This document shows, piece by piece, positions 8,856 through 17,260 of a DNA stretch of 64,000 nt (within the stretch, counting starts at the first letter, position 1; each line of letters begins with the position of its first letter). The DNA is from DATKAS01 sp963773315 (GTDB lineage: Bacteria; Actinomycetota; Acidimicrobiia; Acidimicrobiales; DATKAS01). Under the pieces are notes generated by a model. The model was not told where the DNA came from. It saw only the letters and a list, made by a program, of their open reading frames with translations, and ran no database searches. The stretch covers positions 62,001 through 126,000 of the forward strand of contig CAVZAF010000010.1 in assembly GCA_963773315.1 (NCBI GenBank). The letters are read 5' to 3'. The translations under genes were made by a program, and so were the position numbers.

Positions 8856-10582
8856 ATGGTCGAGCGCTGGATCGCCGACAGCGAGCTCAGCTCCAAGTGG
8901 CCGATCTACACACGGGCAAACGTCGGGGAGGTGTTCCCCGACCCGGTCACGCCACTGACCCGCGACACCGGCATCTGGCTCGCGGAGCTCGGGTGGCGCG
9001 ACGCGTGGAGCGCGTCGGCGCGTTCGACCAGGACGAGTTCGATCCCGACAACATCGAGCAGCTCGGCATCACGGGCGGCTACTGCTACCTGAACGCGTCG
9101 CTTATCCGCCTGTTCGGCGAGCGCGCTCCCGGCCTCTCGGCGGCCGCGATGGACGAGCAGTTCTTCGGGGCGCAGCCGGGCATCCCGCCGTACGAGGAGC
9201 AGCCGGGCGACGTCGATCTCGCGAAGACCGAGAAGATCGGCCAGACGTTCGGATGGACGCTCACGACCGAAGACCTTCCTGAGCTCATCGACGACCAGGT
9301 CGCCACGAGGCGGCTGCGCGATCAGCGCCCCGATCTCGGCGCCCTCAGCGACCGTGAGCTCTCCGACCGGTACTTCGCGCTCATGGACGCGCACTTCCGC
9401 GACCTGTTCGCCCACCACATCTTCATGTCGTACATGGCGACGCTGCCGGTCGGCATCCTCACCGCGATGGCCGCCGCGGTCGGCGACCCGTCGCTCATGA
9501 TGCGGCTCATCGGTGGCCTCGGCGACGTCGACTCCGCAGCGCCGTCGATGGCGATGTGGGACATGGGCCGCGTCGTCGCCGACTCGCCCACGCTCATGGC
9601 TGAGTTCGACAAGGGGCTCGTCGGCCTGCACGACCGTCTCCGAGCCTCGCCCGACGAAGGCGCCGCGAAGCTGTGCTCGATGATGGACGACTTCGTCCAC
9701 AGCTTCGGATCTCGAGGACCGAACGAGTGGGAGATGCGGTCGCCGACGTGGGAGACGCAGCCTGACCTCGCCCTCGCCGCTGTCGATCGCATGCGCCTCT
9801 CGCCGGAGGGCGCTGCGCCGTTGAGTCAGAACTCGCGGATGGCGACCGATCGCGAAGAGCTCGCAGCGCAGCTCACCGAGGCCTTGAAGGACGACCCGGA
9901 GACACAGGGCACGTTCCTCGCGGCAGTGCGGGCGGCCCGAGTGTTCCTGCCGGGGCGGGAGCGTTCGAAGACGAACGCGATCCGCATGCTCCACGAGTGC
10001 CGCATGACGCTCCGGGAGCTGGGCCGGCGCATGGTCGAACGAGGAGCGTTCGACGAGATAGAGGACTTCGGCATGCTGCGAAAGTCCGAGTTCGATGACT
10101 TCCTGGCCGATCCGAACGCGTTCACGAACACGATTCGCGCGCGCCGCAAGCAGTACGCGGAGCTTCAGGCGCTCGAGCCGCAGTTCGTGTTCGTGGGCGA
10201 GCCCGACTTCCCGGCTGCCTGGACGCGTCGAGACGCCGTGAACGTGGCGAAGCTCGCTTCGGGTGAGTCGCTCACCGGGCTCTCCGGTTGCCCCGGCGTC
10301 GCGGAGGGCCGCGCTCGCGTCATCCTCGACTCACACGATCCCACCGCTCTCGAGCCCGGCGATGTCCTGGTCGCGCCCATCACCGATCCGTCGTGGACCC
10401 CGCTGTTCGTGCCGGCCTGCGCGGTCGTCGTCGATGTCGGCGCGCTCCAGAGCCACGCGATCATCGTGAGCCGCGAGCTCGGCATCCCGTGTGTGGTGTC
10501 AGCGACGGGTGCCACGAAGGCGATCCCCGACGGCGCGATGGTGCGGGTCGACGGCTCGGCCGGAACGGTCACGGTGCTCTGA
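8856..10582 (+). CDS. PEP-utilising-type protein, copy 1 (frame broken near 9005)
   Basis: This is the first of two tandem paralogues. It keeps the rifampin-phosphotransferase-like central region (YTRANVGEVFPDPVTPL, GGYCYLN, FGSRGPNEWEMRSPTWE). It also has the C-terminal phosphohistidine swivel domain: GCPGVAEGRARVI, then SHAIIVSRELGIPCVV with the presumed phospho-His, then DGAMVRVDGSAGTV. There is no ATP-grasp domain. The ATG at 8856 follows an SD-like caggggga. The frame changes between GWRDA and VERVGAFDQDEF near 9005; comparison with copy 2 (GWRDAYVKAGSF) suggests about four lost bases. Its stop overlaps the ATG of copy 2. Substrate and activity are unknown. Confidence 0.7.
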
Positions 10583-12327
10583 TGGCCGAGCGATGGGCGG
10601 CCGACACGCTCGCGAGCGAGAAGTACACGATCTACACACGGGCGAACGCCGGCGAGGTCATGCCCGATCCCGTCTCTCCGTTGTCGTCGACGATGGGCCT
10701 CGCATCGGCCGGCGACCTCGGTTGGCGTGACGCGTACGTGAAGGCAGGGTCGTTCACCTACGACGAGTTCGATCCCGATCGGCCGGACACCGTCGGTGTC
10801 TTCGGCGGCTACCTCTACCTCAACATGTCGATGACGCGCATCTACGGCGTCCGGATGCCCGGACTGACACCTCAGATGGTCGACTTCCAGTACTTCGGCG
10901 ACATGCCCGGCATCACTCCGTATGAGGACGAGGCCCGTGCTGACGACGAGAACGAAGAGCTCACCGCGAAGCTGCAGAGCTACCTCGACGATCTCTTCAC
11001 CCGCGACGACCTGACTGAGCTGCGAGCAGACCGCGATCAAGTGGATCGGCTCATCGCGCGCCGCCCCGAGCTCGGCGAGCTCACCGATCAGGAGCTCGTC
11101 GACCATGCGCGCAGCTTCCTCCCGCTCTACCGGCGACTGTTCTGCCGGCACATCCTCGTGTCCGGAGCTTCCGGCATCGGCATCGGCACGGTCGCGGGGG
11201 TGCTCGCCGCGATCGAGCAGCCCGAGCTGATCATGACCCTCGTCGCCGGTCTCGGCGACGTCGACTCGGCCGCGCCGAGCTGGGCGATGTGGGACATGTC
11301 CCGGATCGTGAGGGGTTCACCCGATCTCACCGCCGCGTTCGAGATGGGCGCGCCGGGGCTGCACGAGCGCCTCACTGCGCTCGCCGAATCGGGAAGCCCC
11401 TCCGCAGAAGACTTCGGAAAGCTGTTCGACAGCTTCATCGAGCGGTTTGGCGCGCGCGGTCCGAACGAATGGGAGCTGCGCAGCCGCACCTGGGGCATCG
11501 ACCCCGATGTGCCCCTCGCCGCGATCGACCGCATGCGCCTCGCCGCCGACGACGAGTCCCCGCAGACGCGCACCGAGCTGCGCATCGTCGAGCGTGAGGC
11601 CGCCACCGACTTCGTGCGGGAGGTCGTCGCCGGCGATCCTCAGGCCGCCGGCACGTTCGAGGTCGGCCTTCGGTGCGCGCACCTCTACAACGCCGGCCGC
11701 GAGCGCACGAAGACCAACAACATCAAGCTCGTGCACGAGATGCGGCTGCCGCTGCGCGAGCTCGGCCGTCGAGCGGTCGAGCGGGGCGACCTCGCCACCG
11801 TCGAGCAGATCTTCATGCTCACTGAGCTCGAGCTCGACGACTTCGTCGAGCGTCCCGCCGAGTTCACCGAGCTCGTGAAGGAGCGCGAGACCTACTACCT
11901 GTCGCTGTGGGACCTCGAGCCGCCGTTCGTGTCGAGAGGCGCACCGCCGCCGACATCCGAGTGGCGCCATCGCGCCGCGGCGAGCGGCGCCGACCACGCG
12001 GTGTCCGGGGAAGTGCTGACTGGCATCCCCGGCTGTCCGGGCGTGGCTCGGGGGCGGGCGCGGGTCGTGCTCGATCCGACCGACCCGCGCGGGCTCGAAC
12101 CCGGTGATGTGCTCGTCGCCCCCCTGACCGATCCGTCGTGGACACCGCTGTTCGTCCCCGCGGCGGCGGTCGTCGTCGACGTCGGCGCGCAGATCACGCA
12201 CGCGGTGATCGTCAGTCGTGAGCTCGGGCTGCCCTGCGTCGTGTCGGTCACCGACGCGACGAGGCGGATCGCCGACGGCGCCATGATCGAGGTCGACGGC
12301 AAGGCCGGCACGGTGACGGTGCTCTGA
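10582..12327 (+). CDS. PEP-utilising-type protein, copy 2 (RIF-phosphotransferase-like without ATP-grasp)
   Basis: The intact paralogue has 581 aa. The N-terminal two thirds resemble the substrate domain of rifampin phosphotransferases (IYTRANAGEVMPDPVSPL, GGYLYLNMSMTR, RGPNEWELRSRTWGIDP). The last 100 residues are a PEP-utilising mobile domain with GCPGVARGRARVVLDP and THAVIVSRELGLPCVV, where the His would carry phosphate. The usual N-terminal ATP-binding domain is absent, so the phosphate donor must come from another protein if the domain is active. The ATG overlaps the stop of copy 1, and its own stop overlaps the CoA-transferase start, so all three genes are translationally coupled. Confidence 0.78.
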   Translation: MAERWAADTLASEKYTIYTRANAGEVMPDPVSPLSSTMGLASAGDLGWRDAYVKAGSFTYDEFDPDRPDTVGVFGGYLYLNMSMTRIYGVRMPGLTPQMVDFQYFGDMPGITPYEDEARADDENEELTAKLQSYLDDLFTRDDLTELRADRDQVDRLIARRPELGELTDQELVDHARSFLPLYRRLFCRHILVSGASGIGIGTVAGVLAAIEQPELIMTLVAGLGDVDSAAPSWAMWDMSRIVRGSPDLTAAFEMGAPGLHERLTALAESGSPSAEDFGKLFDSFIERFGARGPNEWELRSRTWGIDPDVPLAAIDRMRLAADDESPQTRTELRIVEREAATDFVREVVAGDPQAAGTFEVGLRCAHLYNAGRERTKTNNIKLVHEMRLPLRELGRRAVERGDLATVEQIFMLTELELDDFVERPAEFTELVKERETYYLSLWDLEPPFVSRGAPPPTSEWRHRAAASGADHAVSGEVLTGIPGCPGVARGRARVVLDPTDPRGLEPGDVLVAPLTDPSWTPLFVPAAAVVVDVGAQITHAVIVSRELGLPCVVSVTDATRRIADGAMIEVDGKAGTVTVL

Positions 12328-13484
12328 TGCTCGATCACCTGCGCGTCGTCGAGCTGTCGGTCTGGGTGGCAGGGCCTGCAGCGGGTGGCGTGCTCGCCGA
12401 CTGGGGCGCCGACGTGATCAAGGTCGAGCCTCCCGAAGGCGATCCGATGCGCAGGCTCTTCGGAGCGATCGGCGTCAAGCAGACGAAGGTGCCGCCGTTC
12501 GAGCTCGACAACCGCGGCAAGCGCTCAGTGGTCCTCGATCTGCGGTCCGAAGAGGACATCGCGGCCATGTGGAAGCTGCTCGAGACCGCCGACGTCTTCC
12601 TCACCAACCTTCGCGTCGACGCGCTCGAGCGCCTCGGCCTCGACGCGACGACCGTACGAGCCCGGCTGCCGCGCATCGTCTACGCGAGCGTGACCGGATA
12701 CGGGCTCGAGGGTCCCGAGCGCGACCGTGCCGGCTACGACATCGGAGCGTTCTGGGCTCGCAGTGGCGCCGCCGCGACGCTCGTGCCGTCCTCCGAAGAC
12801 CCGCCGACGATCCGAAGCGGATATGGCGACCACACGACGGGTCTCACCGTGCTGGCCGGCTTGCTCGGTGCGCTGCTCGAGCGCGAGCGCACTGGTGAGG
12901 GACGGCTCGTCGAGGTGTCGCTGCTCGGCACGGGCATCTACTGCATGGGATGGGACCTCTCGATCCTGTCGGGCTTCGGCAAGATCTCGTCGACGAAGTC
13001 GCGCGCGCTCGCGCCTGCTCCGCTCGTGAACTGCTACAAGGCGGCAGACGGCCACTGGTTCTGGCTGCTCGGCCTCGAAGGCGATCGGCATTGGCCGGGC
13101 CTCCTCCACGCGATCGATCGCGTCGACCTCGGCGACGACGAGCGCTTCAAAACGTCGGTTGGCCGGCGTGAGCACTGCGCCGCACTCATCTCCGAGCTCG
13201 ATGACACCTTCGCGGCCCGCGACTACGCCGACTGGATCGAGCGGTTCGACGCGCACGACGTGTGGTGGGCACCGGTCAACACCCTGCGCGACGTGCTCGC
13301 CGATCCGCAGGCGAACGCGGCCGGGATGTTCGTCGACATGGCCGGCATCGACGGCGAGCGCTATCGCTCAGTCGCCACTCCGGTCCGTTTCCATCCGTCT
13401 ACCGATCACGTCGCCGAGCCGGGCCGAGTGCCGATGCTCGGCGAGCACACCACCGAAGTCCTGTCCGAGCTCGGCCTCTCCTGA
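12327..13484 (+). CDS. Class III CoA-transferase (CaiB/BaiF family)
   Basis: The 385-residue protein belongs to the family III CoA-transferases/acyl-CoA racemases. It starts with the family line LRVVELSVWVAGPAAGGVLADWGADVIKVE and contains the conserved NRGKRSVVLDL and the catalytic-Asp region AGYDIGAFWARSG. It would move CoA between carboxylic acids, or act as a racemase; the acyl substrate cannot be told. The ATG overlaps the stop of the second PEP-utilising gene, which ties it to that pair and suggests they act on the same compound. Confidence 0.85.
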   Translation: MLDHLRVVELSVWVAGPAAGGVLADWGADVIKVEPPEGDPMRRLFGAIGVKQTKVPPFELDNRGKRSVVLDLRSEEDIAAMWKLLETADVFLTNLRVDALERLGLDATTVRARLPRIVYASVTGYGLEGPERDRAGYDIGAFWARSGAAATLVPSSEDPPTIRSGYGDHTTGLTVLAGLLGALLERERTGEGRLVEVSLLGTGIYCMGWDLSILSGFGKISSTKSRALAPAPLVNCYKAADGHWFWLLGLEGDRHWPGLLHAIDRVDLGDDERFKTSVGRREHCAALISELDDTFAARDYADWIERFDAHDVWWAPVNTLRDVLADPQANAAGMFVDMAGIDGERYRSVATPVRFHPSTDHVAEPGRVPMLGEHTTEVLSELGLS

Positions 13485-13487
13485 CCG

Positions 13488-14243
13488 CTAGCCCCAGAGG
13501 GCGGTGAGCACGTCGTCGCGCAGCTCCTTGCGGCAGATGAGGAGGTCGGGGAGCCACGGGTCAGGCCGGTTGTAGATGAGCGGCGATCCGTCGAGTCGGC
13601 TGACGTGGAGGCCGGCGGAGATCGCGACCGCCGCGGGGGCGGCGTTGTCCCATTCGTATTGCCCGCCCGAATGGGCATAGATGTCGGCGTCCCCCGCGAC
13701 GATCGCCATCGCCTTGGCCCCGGCGGACCCGAGTGTCACGATCTCCGCGTCGAGCGCGTGGGCGACGACGGCCGCGGCATGCGACGAGCGGCTTCGGCTG
13801 GTGATGACGCGGAGCCGGCGTCCATCGACGGGCGGGGGATAGGGCGGAGGATCACCGGTTCCGTACACGACACCGAGAGCCGGGAGCGCCACCGCGCCGA
13901 CGAGGGGCTCGCCGCGGACCGCGAGCGCGATGTGCACCGCCCAGTCGCTGCGGCCGGGCTGCCCGTACTCGTTCGTGCCGTCGAGCGGATCGACGACCCA
14001 CACGCGGTCAGCCGAGAGTCGCGCGGGTCCATCCCGGCCCTCTTCCGAAAGGATCGCGTCGCCCGGACGGAGCGCGCTGAGGCGCTCGACGATGAAGTGG
14101 TGGGCGCGCATGTCGCCTTCGTCCATCACGCGCCACGACGCGACTCCGGCCGCCACGAGCTCGGCGCGCAGCTGCACCAACATCACACCGGTCGCCTCCG
14201 CGATCTCGGCCGCGATGCGATGGTCGTCGGCGTCGGGGGTCAC
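13488..14243 (-). CDS. cysQ: 3'(2'),5'-bisphosphate nucleotidase CysQ / inositol monophosphatase family
   Basis: The protein (251 aa) has the metal-binding signature of the inositol phosphatase superfamily: LSEEG near 67, VVDPLDGTNEY at about 83-93, and the second motif EWDNAAPAAV near 200. The sequence is closest to actinobacterial CysQ, which removes the 3'-phosphate from PAP/PAPS during sulfate assimilation and may also act on inositol or fructose-1,6-bisphosphate. The exact substrate is an inference. The gene ends next to the convergent CoA-transferase gene and is divergent from the RidA gene. Confidence 0.82.
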   Translation of the reverse strand: MTPDADDHRIAAEIAEATGVMLVQLRAELVAAGVASWRVMDEGDMRAHHFIVERLSALRPGDAILSEEGRDGPARLSADRVWVVDPLDGTNEYGQPGRSDWAVHIALAVRGEPLVGAVALPALGVVYGTGDPPPYPPPVDGRRLRVITSRSRSSHAAAVVAHALDAEIVTLGSAGAKAMAIVAGDADIYAHSGGQYEWDNAAPAAVAISAGLHVSRLDGSPLIYNRPDPWLPDLLICRKELRDDVLTALWG

Positions 14244-14291
14244 CCGCGCAGGCTATGCGTAGTGTGCGTCGACACCCAGTGGAGGATTCGC

Positions 14292-14687
14292 ATGGAGCGC
14301 ACCGCAGTCAACCCATGGCAATGGTCCATGAATTTCGGGTTCAACCAAGGAGAGCTCATCGAGGGCGCGAGCAGGACGTTGTTCTGCAGCGGTCAGACCT
14401 CGGTCGACGCTGACGGCGCGCCGCAACATCCCGGTGACATGGCCGCCCAGCTCTCGCTCGCGCTCGACAACCTCGAGGCCGTGCTGCACGACGCGGGCAT
14501 GGGCCTCGGGAACCTCGTGCGCCTGAACTTCTACACGACCGACGTCGACGCCTACCTGGCCAGCTCCGCCGTGCTCGGGCAGCGGCTCGGCGCGGCCGGC
14601 GTGATGCCGGCCGGCACGTTGCTGGGCGTCGCCCGCCTCGCGTTCCCCGAGCTCATGGTCGAGATCGAGGGCACGGCCGTCGGCTGA
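14292..14687 (+). CDS. RidA/YjgF-family protein
   Basis: The 131-residue protein has the Rid fold: GASRTLFCSGQTSVDADGAP near the N-terminus, LDNLEAVLHDAGMGLGNLVR in the middle and a C-terminal LMVEIEGTAVG. RidA enzymes hydrolyse reactive enamine/imine intermediates from PLP enzymes. The Arg that archetypal RidA uses to bind the carboxylate is not clearly present at the end, where Ala/Phe residues stand (GVARLAFPELMVEIEG), so it may be a non-archetypal member. The frame is open upstream, but the ATG at 14292 gives the standard family length. An intergenic repeat follows directly. Confidence 0.83.
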   Translation: MERTAVNPWQWSMNFGFNQGELIEGASRTLFCSGQTSVDADGAPQHPGDMAAQLSLALDNLEAVLHDAGMGLGNLVRLNFYTTDVDAYLASSAVLGQRLGAAGVMPAGTLLGVARLAFPELMVEIEGTAVG

Positions 14688-14698
14688 CGCGTCCGCCG

Positions 14699-14783
14699 GG
14701 CGGCGCAGTGCGCCGCCGGGTGCGCGAAGCAGCGATTGTCGAGCGAAGCGAGCAGGAGCCGGCCACAGGCCGGTGACGAGGAG
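14699..14783 (+). repeat. Dispersed intergenic repeat, copy 1 (palindrome-headed)
   Basis: The element starts with a perfect palindrome (ggcggcgca, pivot, tgcgccgcc at 14699-14717). It continues with gggtgcgcgaagca and the word gattgtcgagcgaagcgagc, then aggagccgg, and closes with gacgaggag. The same order of words is found at 60539 and, inverted, at 47690. It lies in the 97-bp space between ridA and the convergent SGNH-hydrolase gene, and begins 12 bp after the ridA stop. The palindrome could form a strong GC hairpin, but no U-tract follows, so terminator function is uncertain. Confidence 0.85.
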
Positions 14784-14784
14784 C

Positions 14785-15673
14785 TCAGGGGGGCGGGATG
14801 TTGCCCGCTTCGATCTGCGCCTGGTAGTCGAGCTCGAGGCGCGCGGCTTGTAAGAGGTTGATCGCGTACCGCATCGCGCCGGACGAGTAGGTCTTGCAGT
14901 CGAGGCTCGTCGTCGACGGCACGGGACAGAAGTGACCGTCGGAGCCGCGGACGGTGATCGTGCCGTCGGCCGCGCACGCGTCGCGCGCTTGCGGGATGCG
15001 CTGCTCGAACGGAAGGCAGCGCTGCGTGTCGACGAACTGGCCCTCGGGTGAGATGGCGACACCTGCATCGGCGTACTGGATGGTCGGGTGCGCACCCGCG
15101 AGCCCCCGGTACACCGTGTCGAGCTGCTCCCACACGTCGCCGGGCAGGTGGGGCGCCGGCGGCGACGCGAGCACGAACGGCACCCCAGCTGCGTCAGCGG
15201 CGTCGATGGCCCGCTCCGTGTCGGCGCGGTACTTGTCGAACAGCGCCTGGCCGCCGATCGGCTTGCCGTCCGCGCCGTCCATGCAGCCGCCGATGCTGTT
15301 GCCGCTGAACGCCCACACGACGAGGTCGACCTTGTGCGCGTCGAGGTCGTCTTGAAGCGGCTGGAGGAAGTCGCACGGCGCGGTGCCGCCCAAGGCGCGG
15401 GCCTCGACCTCGAGCCCGAGCGCGCGAGACACGGCTTGGAGGTAGGGCTCGGCCTGCGTCACGAGGGAGTCGCCGTAGATGGTCACGTGGGGTGCTTTCG
15501 TCGGAGATGCCGCCGGCAGCATCGTGGTCGGAGCCGCCGCCGTCCCAGCCGCAGTGCTTCCGCGATCCGACGCCGAGCTCCGTCCCGTCACGACGCCGCC
15601 GACGAAGATGATCGAGCGCGACGGCGGCGATCGCCGCGATCACGCCGCTCCGGCGTATCCGACCGTTTTGCAT
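14785..15673 (-). CDS. Secreted or membrane-anchored SGNH-hydrolase-like protein (frame broken near 15613)
   Basis: The main part (268 aa from a GTG at 15591) has an SGNH-type block I, HVTIYGDSLVTQAEPY, and a WAFSGNSIGGC block, in the place where acyl-esterases or cell-wall O-acetyl hydrolases carry Ser and Asn. Upstream, in the next frame, an ATG at 15673 begins MQNGRIRRSGVIAAIAAVAL. Skipping one base near 15613 joins it to IIFVGGVVTGRSS and makes a complete basic-plus-hydrophobic membrane anchor. I therefore extend the gene to 15673 and treat the break as a +1 frameshift. The substrate is unknown. Confidence 0.68.
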
Positions 15674-15695
15674 CCGAAGTTTCTAGCGGGCCGCG

Positions 15696-16226
15696 TCAGA
15701 ACAAAGAGATCAGCCTGCCCAGCATGTAGCCGCAGAGTGAGTAGACGGCGGTGAAGATCAACCCGTACGAGATCGCGGCGACCAGGATCCGGTGGGGCCC
15801 GACCGGCCGGCCCGTGATGATCCGAGCGCTGCCGATCACCAGGATCGCGTTCACGATCGCGGCGGCGAGCGCGTAGCGCCCCGCAGTCCCTTGCTCGATC
15901 CAGTCGACCGGCTTCTGCAGCGACCTCTTGCCCCGCATGTTCTGAAGGCGAGTCTCGACGCGAGCGCCGGAGCCCGCGACCCATTCACCCCAGTGGTTGT
16001 CGATCCAGGTGCAGCACGCGACGTTCAGGAGTACGACGGCGAGCGCGGCGATCCCGAACACGCGAAGCGAGTCGTACCTCGCCGACAGCACCAGCGTCGG
16101 CAGACCGATGATGAGCGTGTCGAAGACCGCGTACACGGCGATCGCCCCGCCGACGATGGCCGTCGACGTGCGGGATGTCGCGGTTACGCCGCTGTCCCGT
16201 GCGGGCTGCCGGCTTCCTCGTAGCAC
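15696..16226 (-). CDS. Four-helix membrane protein, function unknown
   Basis: The protein (about 176 aa) has four hydrophobic helices: IVGGAIAVYAVFDTL, GIAALAVVLLNVACC, YALAAAIVNAILVIG and LVAAISYGLIFTAVYSL. A hydrophilic charged loop (ARVETRLQNMRGKRS) lies between the second and third. No family is recognised. The GTG at 16226 overlaps the 3' end of the upstream zinc-site gene by 43 bp; a GTG inside helix 1 would be a shorter alternative. The overlap suggests co-translation with the 74-aa protein. Confidence 0.55.
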   Translation of the reverse strand: MLRGSRQPARDSGVTATSRTSTAIVGGAIAVYAVFDTLIIGLPTLVLSARYDSLRVFGIAALAVVLLNVACCTWIDNHWGEWVAGSGARVETRLQNMRGKRSLQKPVDWIEQGTAGRYALAAAIVNAILVIGSARIITGRPVGPHRILVAAISYGLIFTAVYSLCGYMLGRLISLF

Positions 16227-16408
16227 TCGTAGTGATAATGCTCGACCCGGTCCCACCGGTCGCGGACGTACACGTTGCAGATCACCTGCTGTGCGCGCAC
16301 CTTGGCGCTGAACTTCACACGGTCGCCGCAGCCCGCGCACACGACCTCGCTGCCCGGCTCGATCGAGCGAACCACGGCACGGGTCCTCAGGGCGGTCTTC
16401 GTCGCCAT
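16184..16408 (-). CDS. Small Cys-containing (zinc-ribbon-like) protein
   Basis: The 74-residue protein carries VVCAGCGDRVKF near residue 23 and later single Cys residues in VICNVYV and HYECYEEAG. Together these could make a four-Cys zinc site, a layout common in small actinobacterial proteins of unknown role. The ATG at 16408 fits well. The 3' end overlaps the start of the four-helix membrane protein gene. It is divergent from the response-regulator gene at 16544, leaving about 130 bp for promoters. Confidence 0.6.
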   Translation of the reverse strand: MATKTALRTRAVVRSIEPGSEVVCAGCGDRVKFSAKVRAQQVICNVYVRDRWDRVEHYHYECYEEAGSPHGTAA

Positions 16409-16543
16409 GGCCTTCCTGTCGGCAGCGTTGGCCTGCGGGTTAGCCGCATGGCGCCGTCTCGGGACCTAACAGCTCGCGAAACAAACGCCGCGGGGTGGAG
16501 ACCGCACCGACCGGCGTCCGTATGGTCGTCCAGGATGTTGCCG

Positions 16544-17260
16544 ATGACCGCAGACGCAACGGAACGGGGACAGGGACCAGTCGCTCGAGTGCTCGTGATC
16601 GAGGACGACCTCATCCTTGGTGATGTCATCGCGAGGTACCTCGCACACGAGGGCATGGCCGTCGACGTCGTCGCCAACGGGCGCGAGGGACTCGAGCGAG
16701 CCCTCACGACTCTCCCTGATCTCGTCGTCCTCGACCTGATGCTTCCGGGCCTCAATGGCATCGAAGTGATCAAGAGGCTCCGGCAGGCGGTGCCGATCCC
16801 TGTCGTGATGTTGACGGCGCGCGGCTCGGAAGAGGACCGGGTCGCCGGGCTCGAGCTCGGCGCCGACGACTATCTCGCGAAGCCCTTCTCGCCTCGGGAG
16901 CTCGCGGCGCGCGTCAAGGCAGTGCTACGGCGCGCGGCGGGCGGAGTCAGGACGAGTGTCGGAGCCGTGATGGCGTCCGGCGGGCTGACGGTCGACCTCG
17001 TGGCGCACGAGGCGGTCATCGACGGCAAAGTCCTCGCCTTGACCGCCAAGGAGTTCGACCTGCTCGCACACTTCATCGCGAACCCCGGCCGAGCGTTTCG
17101 GCGTGAGGAGCTGCTCCAAGCGGTGTGGGGCTATTCCGTCGGTGACACCGCGACGATCACAGTGCACGTCCGAAGGCTGCGCGAGAAGATCGAAGCCGAT
17201 CCCTCGAACCCGCAGCACCTGTGCACGGTGCGAGGCCTCGGCTACCGGTGGGCGCAATGA
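16544..17260 (+). CDS. OmpR/PhoB-family response regulator
   Basis: The 238-residue regulator has a receiver domain with acidic pair EDD (in VLVIEDDLILG), phospho-acceptor Asp in LVVLDLMLPGLNG, Thr in VVMLTARG and Lys in YLAKPFSP. A winged-helix DNA-binding domain follows (LTAKEFDLLAHFIANPGRAF, VTVHVRRLREK-type recognition helix, then VRGLGYRW). The frame is open upstream; ATG 16544 or ATG 16535 are both possible starts. Its TGA overlaps the ATG of the kinase gene (ATGA), so the two form a two-component system. The likely target is its own operon with the molybdoenzyme. Confidence 0.92.
   Translation: MTADATERGQGPVARVLVIEDDLILGDVIARYLAHEGMAVDVVANGREGLERALTTLPDLVVLDLMLPGLNGIEVIKRLRQAVPIPVVMLTARGSEEDRVAGLELGADDYLAKPFSPRELAARVKAVLRRAAGGVRTSVGAVMASGGLTVDLVAHEAVIDGKVLALTAKEFDLLAHFIANPGRAFRREELLQAVWGYSVGDTATITVHVRRLREKIEADPSNPQHLCTVRGLGYRWAQ

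Noticed and set aside
8906..9994. Long antisense frame over the first PEP-type gene
   Set aside because: Composition is that of a GC-driven shadow frame and it has no recognisable domain.
8856..12327. Naming the tandem genes PEP synthase or rifampin phosphotransferase
   Set aside because: The ATP-grasp domain needed for either activity is absent from both proteins.
14699..14717. Annotating the palindrome as a Rho-independent terminator
   Set aside because: No T-tract follows the hairpin in any of the three copies.
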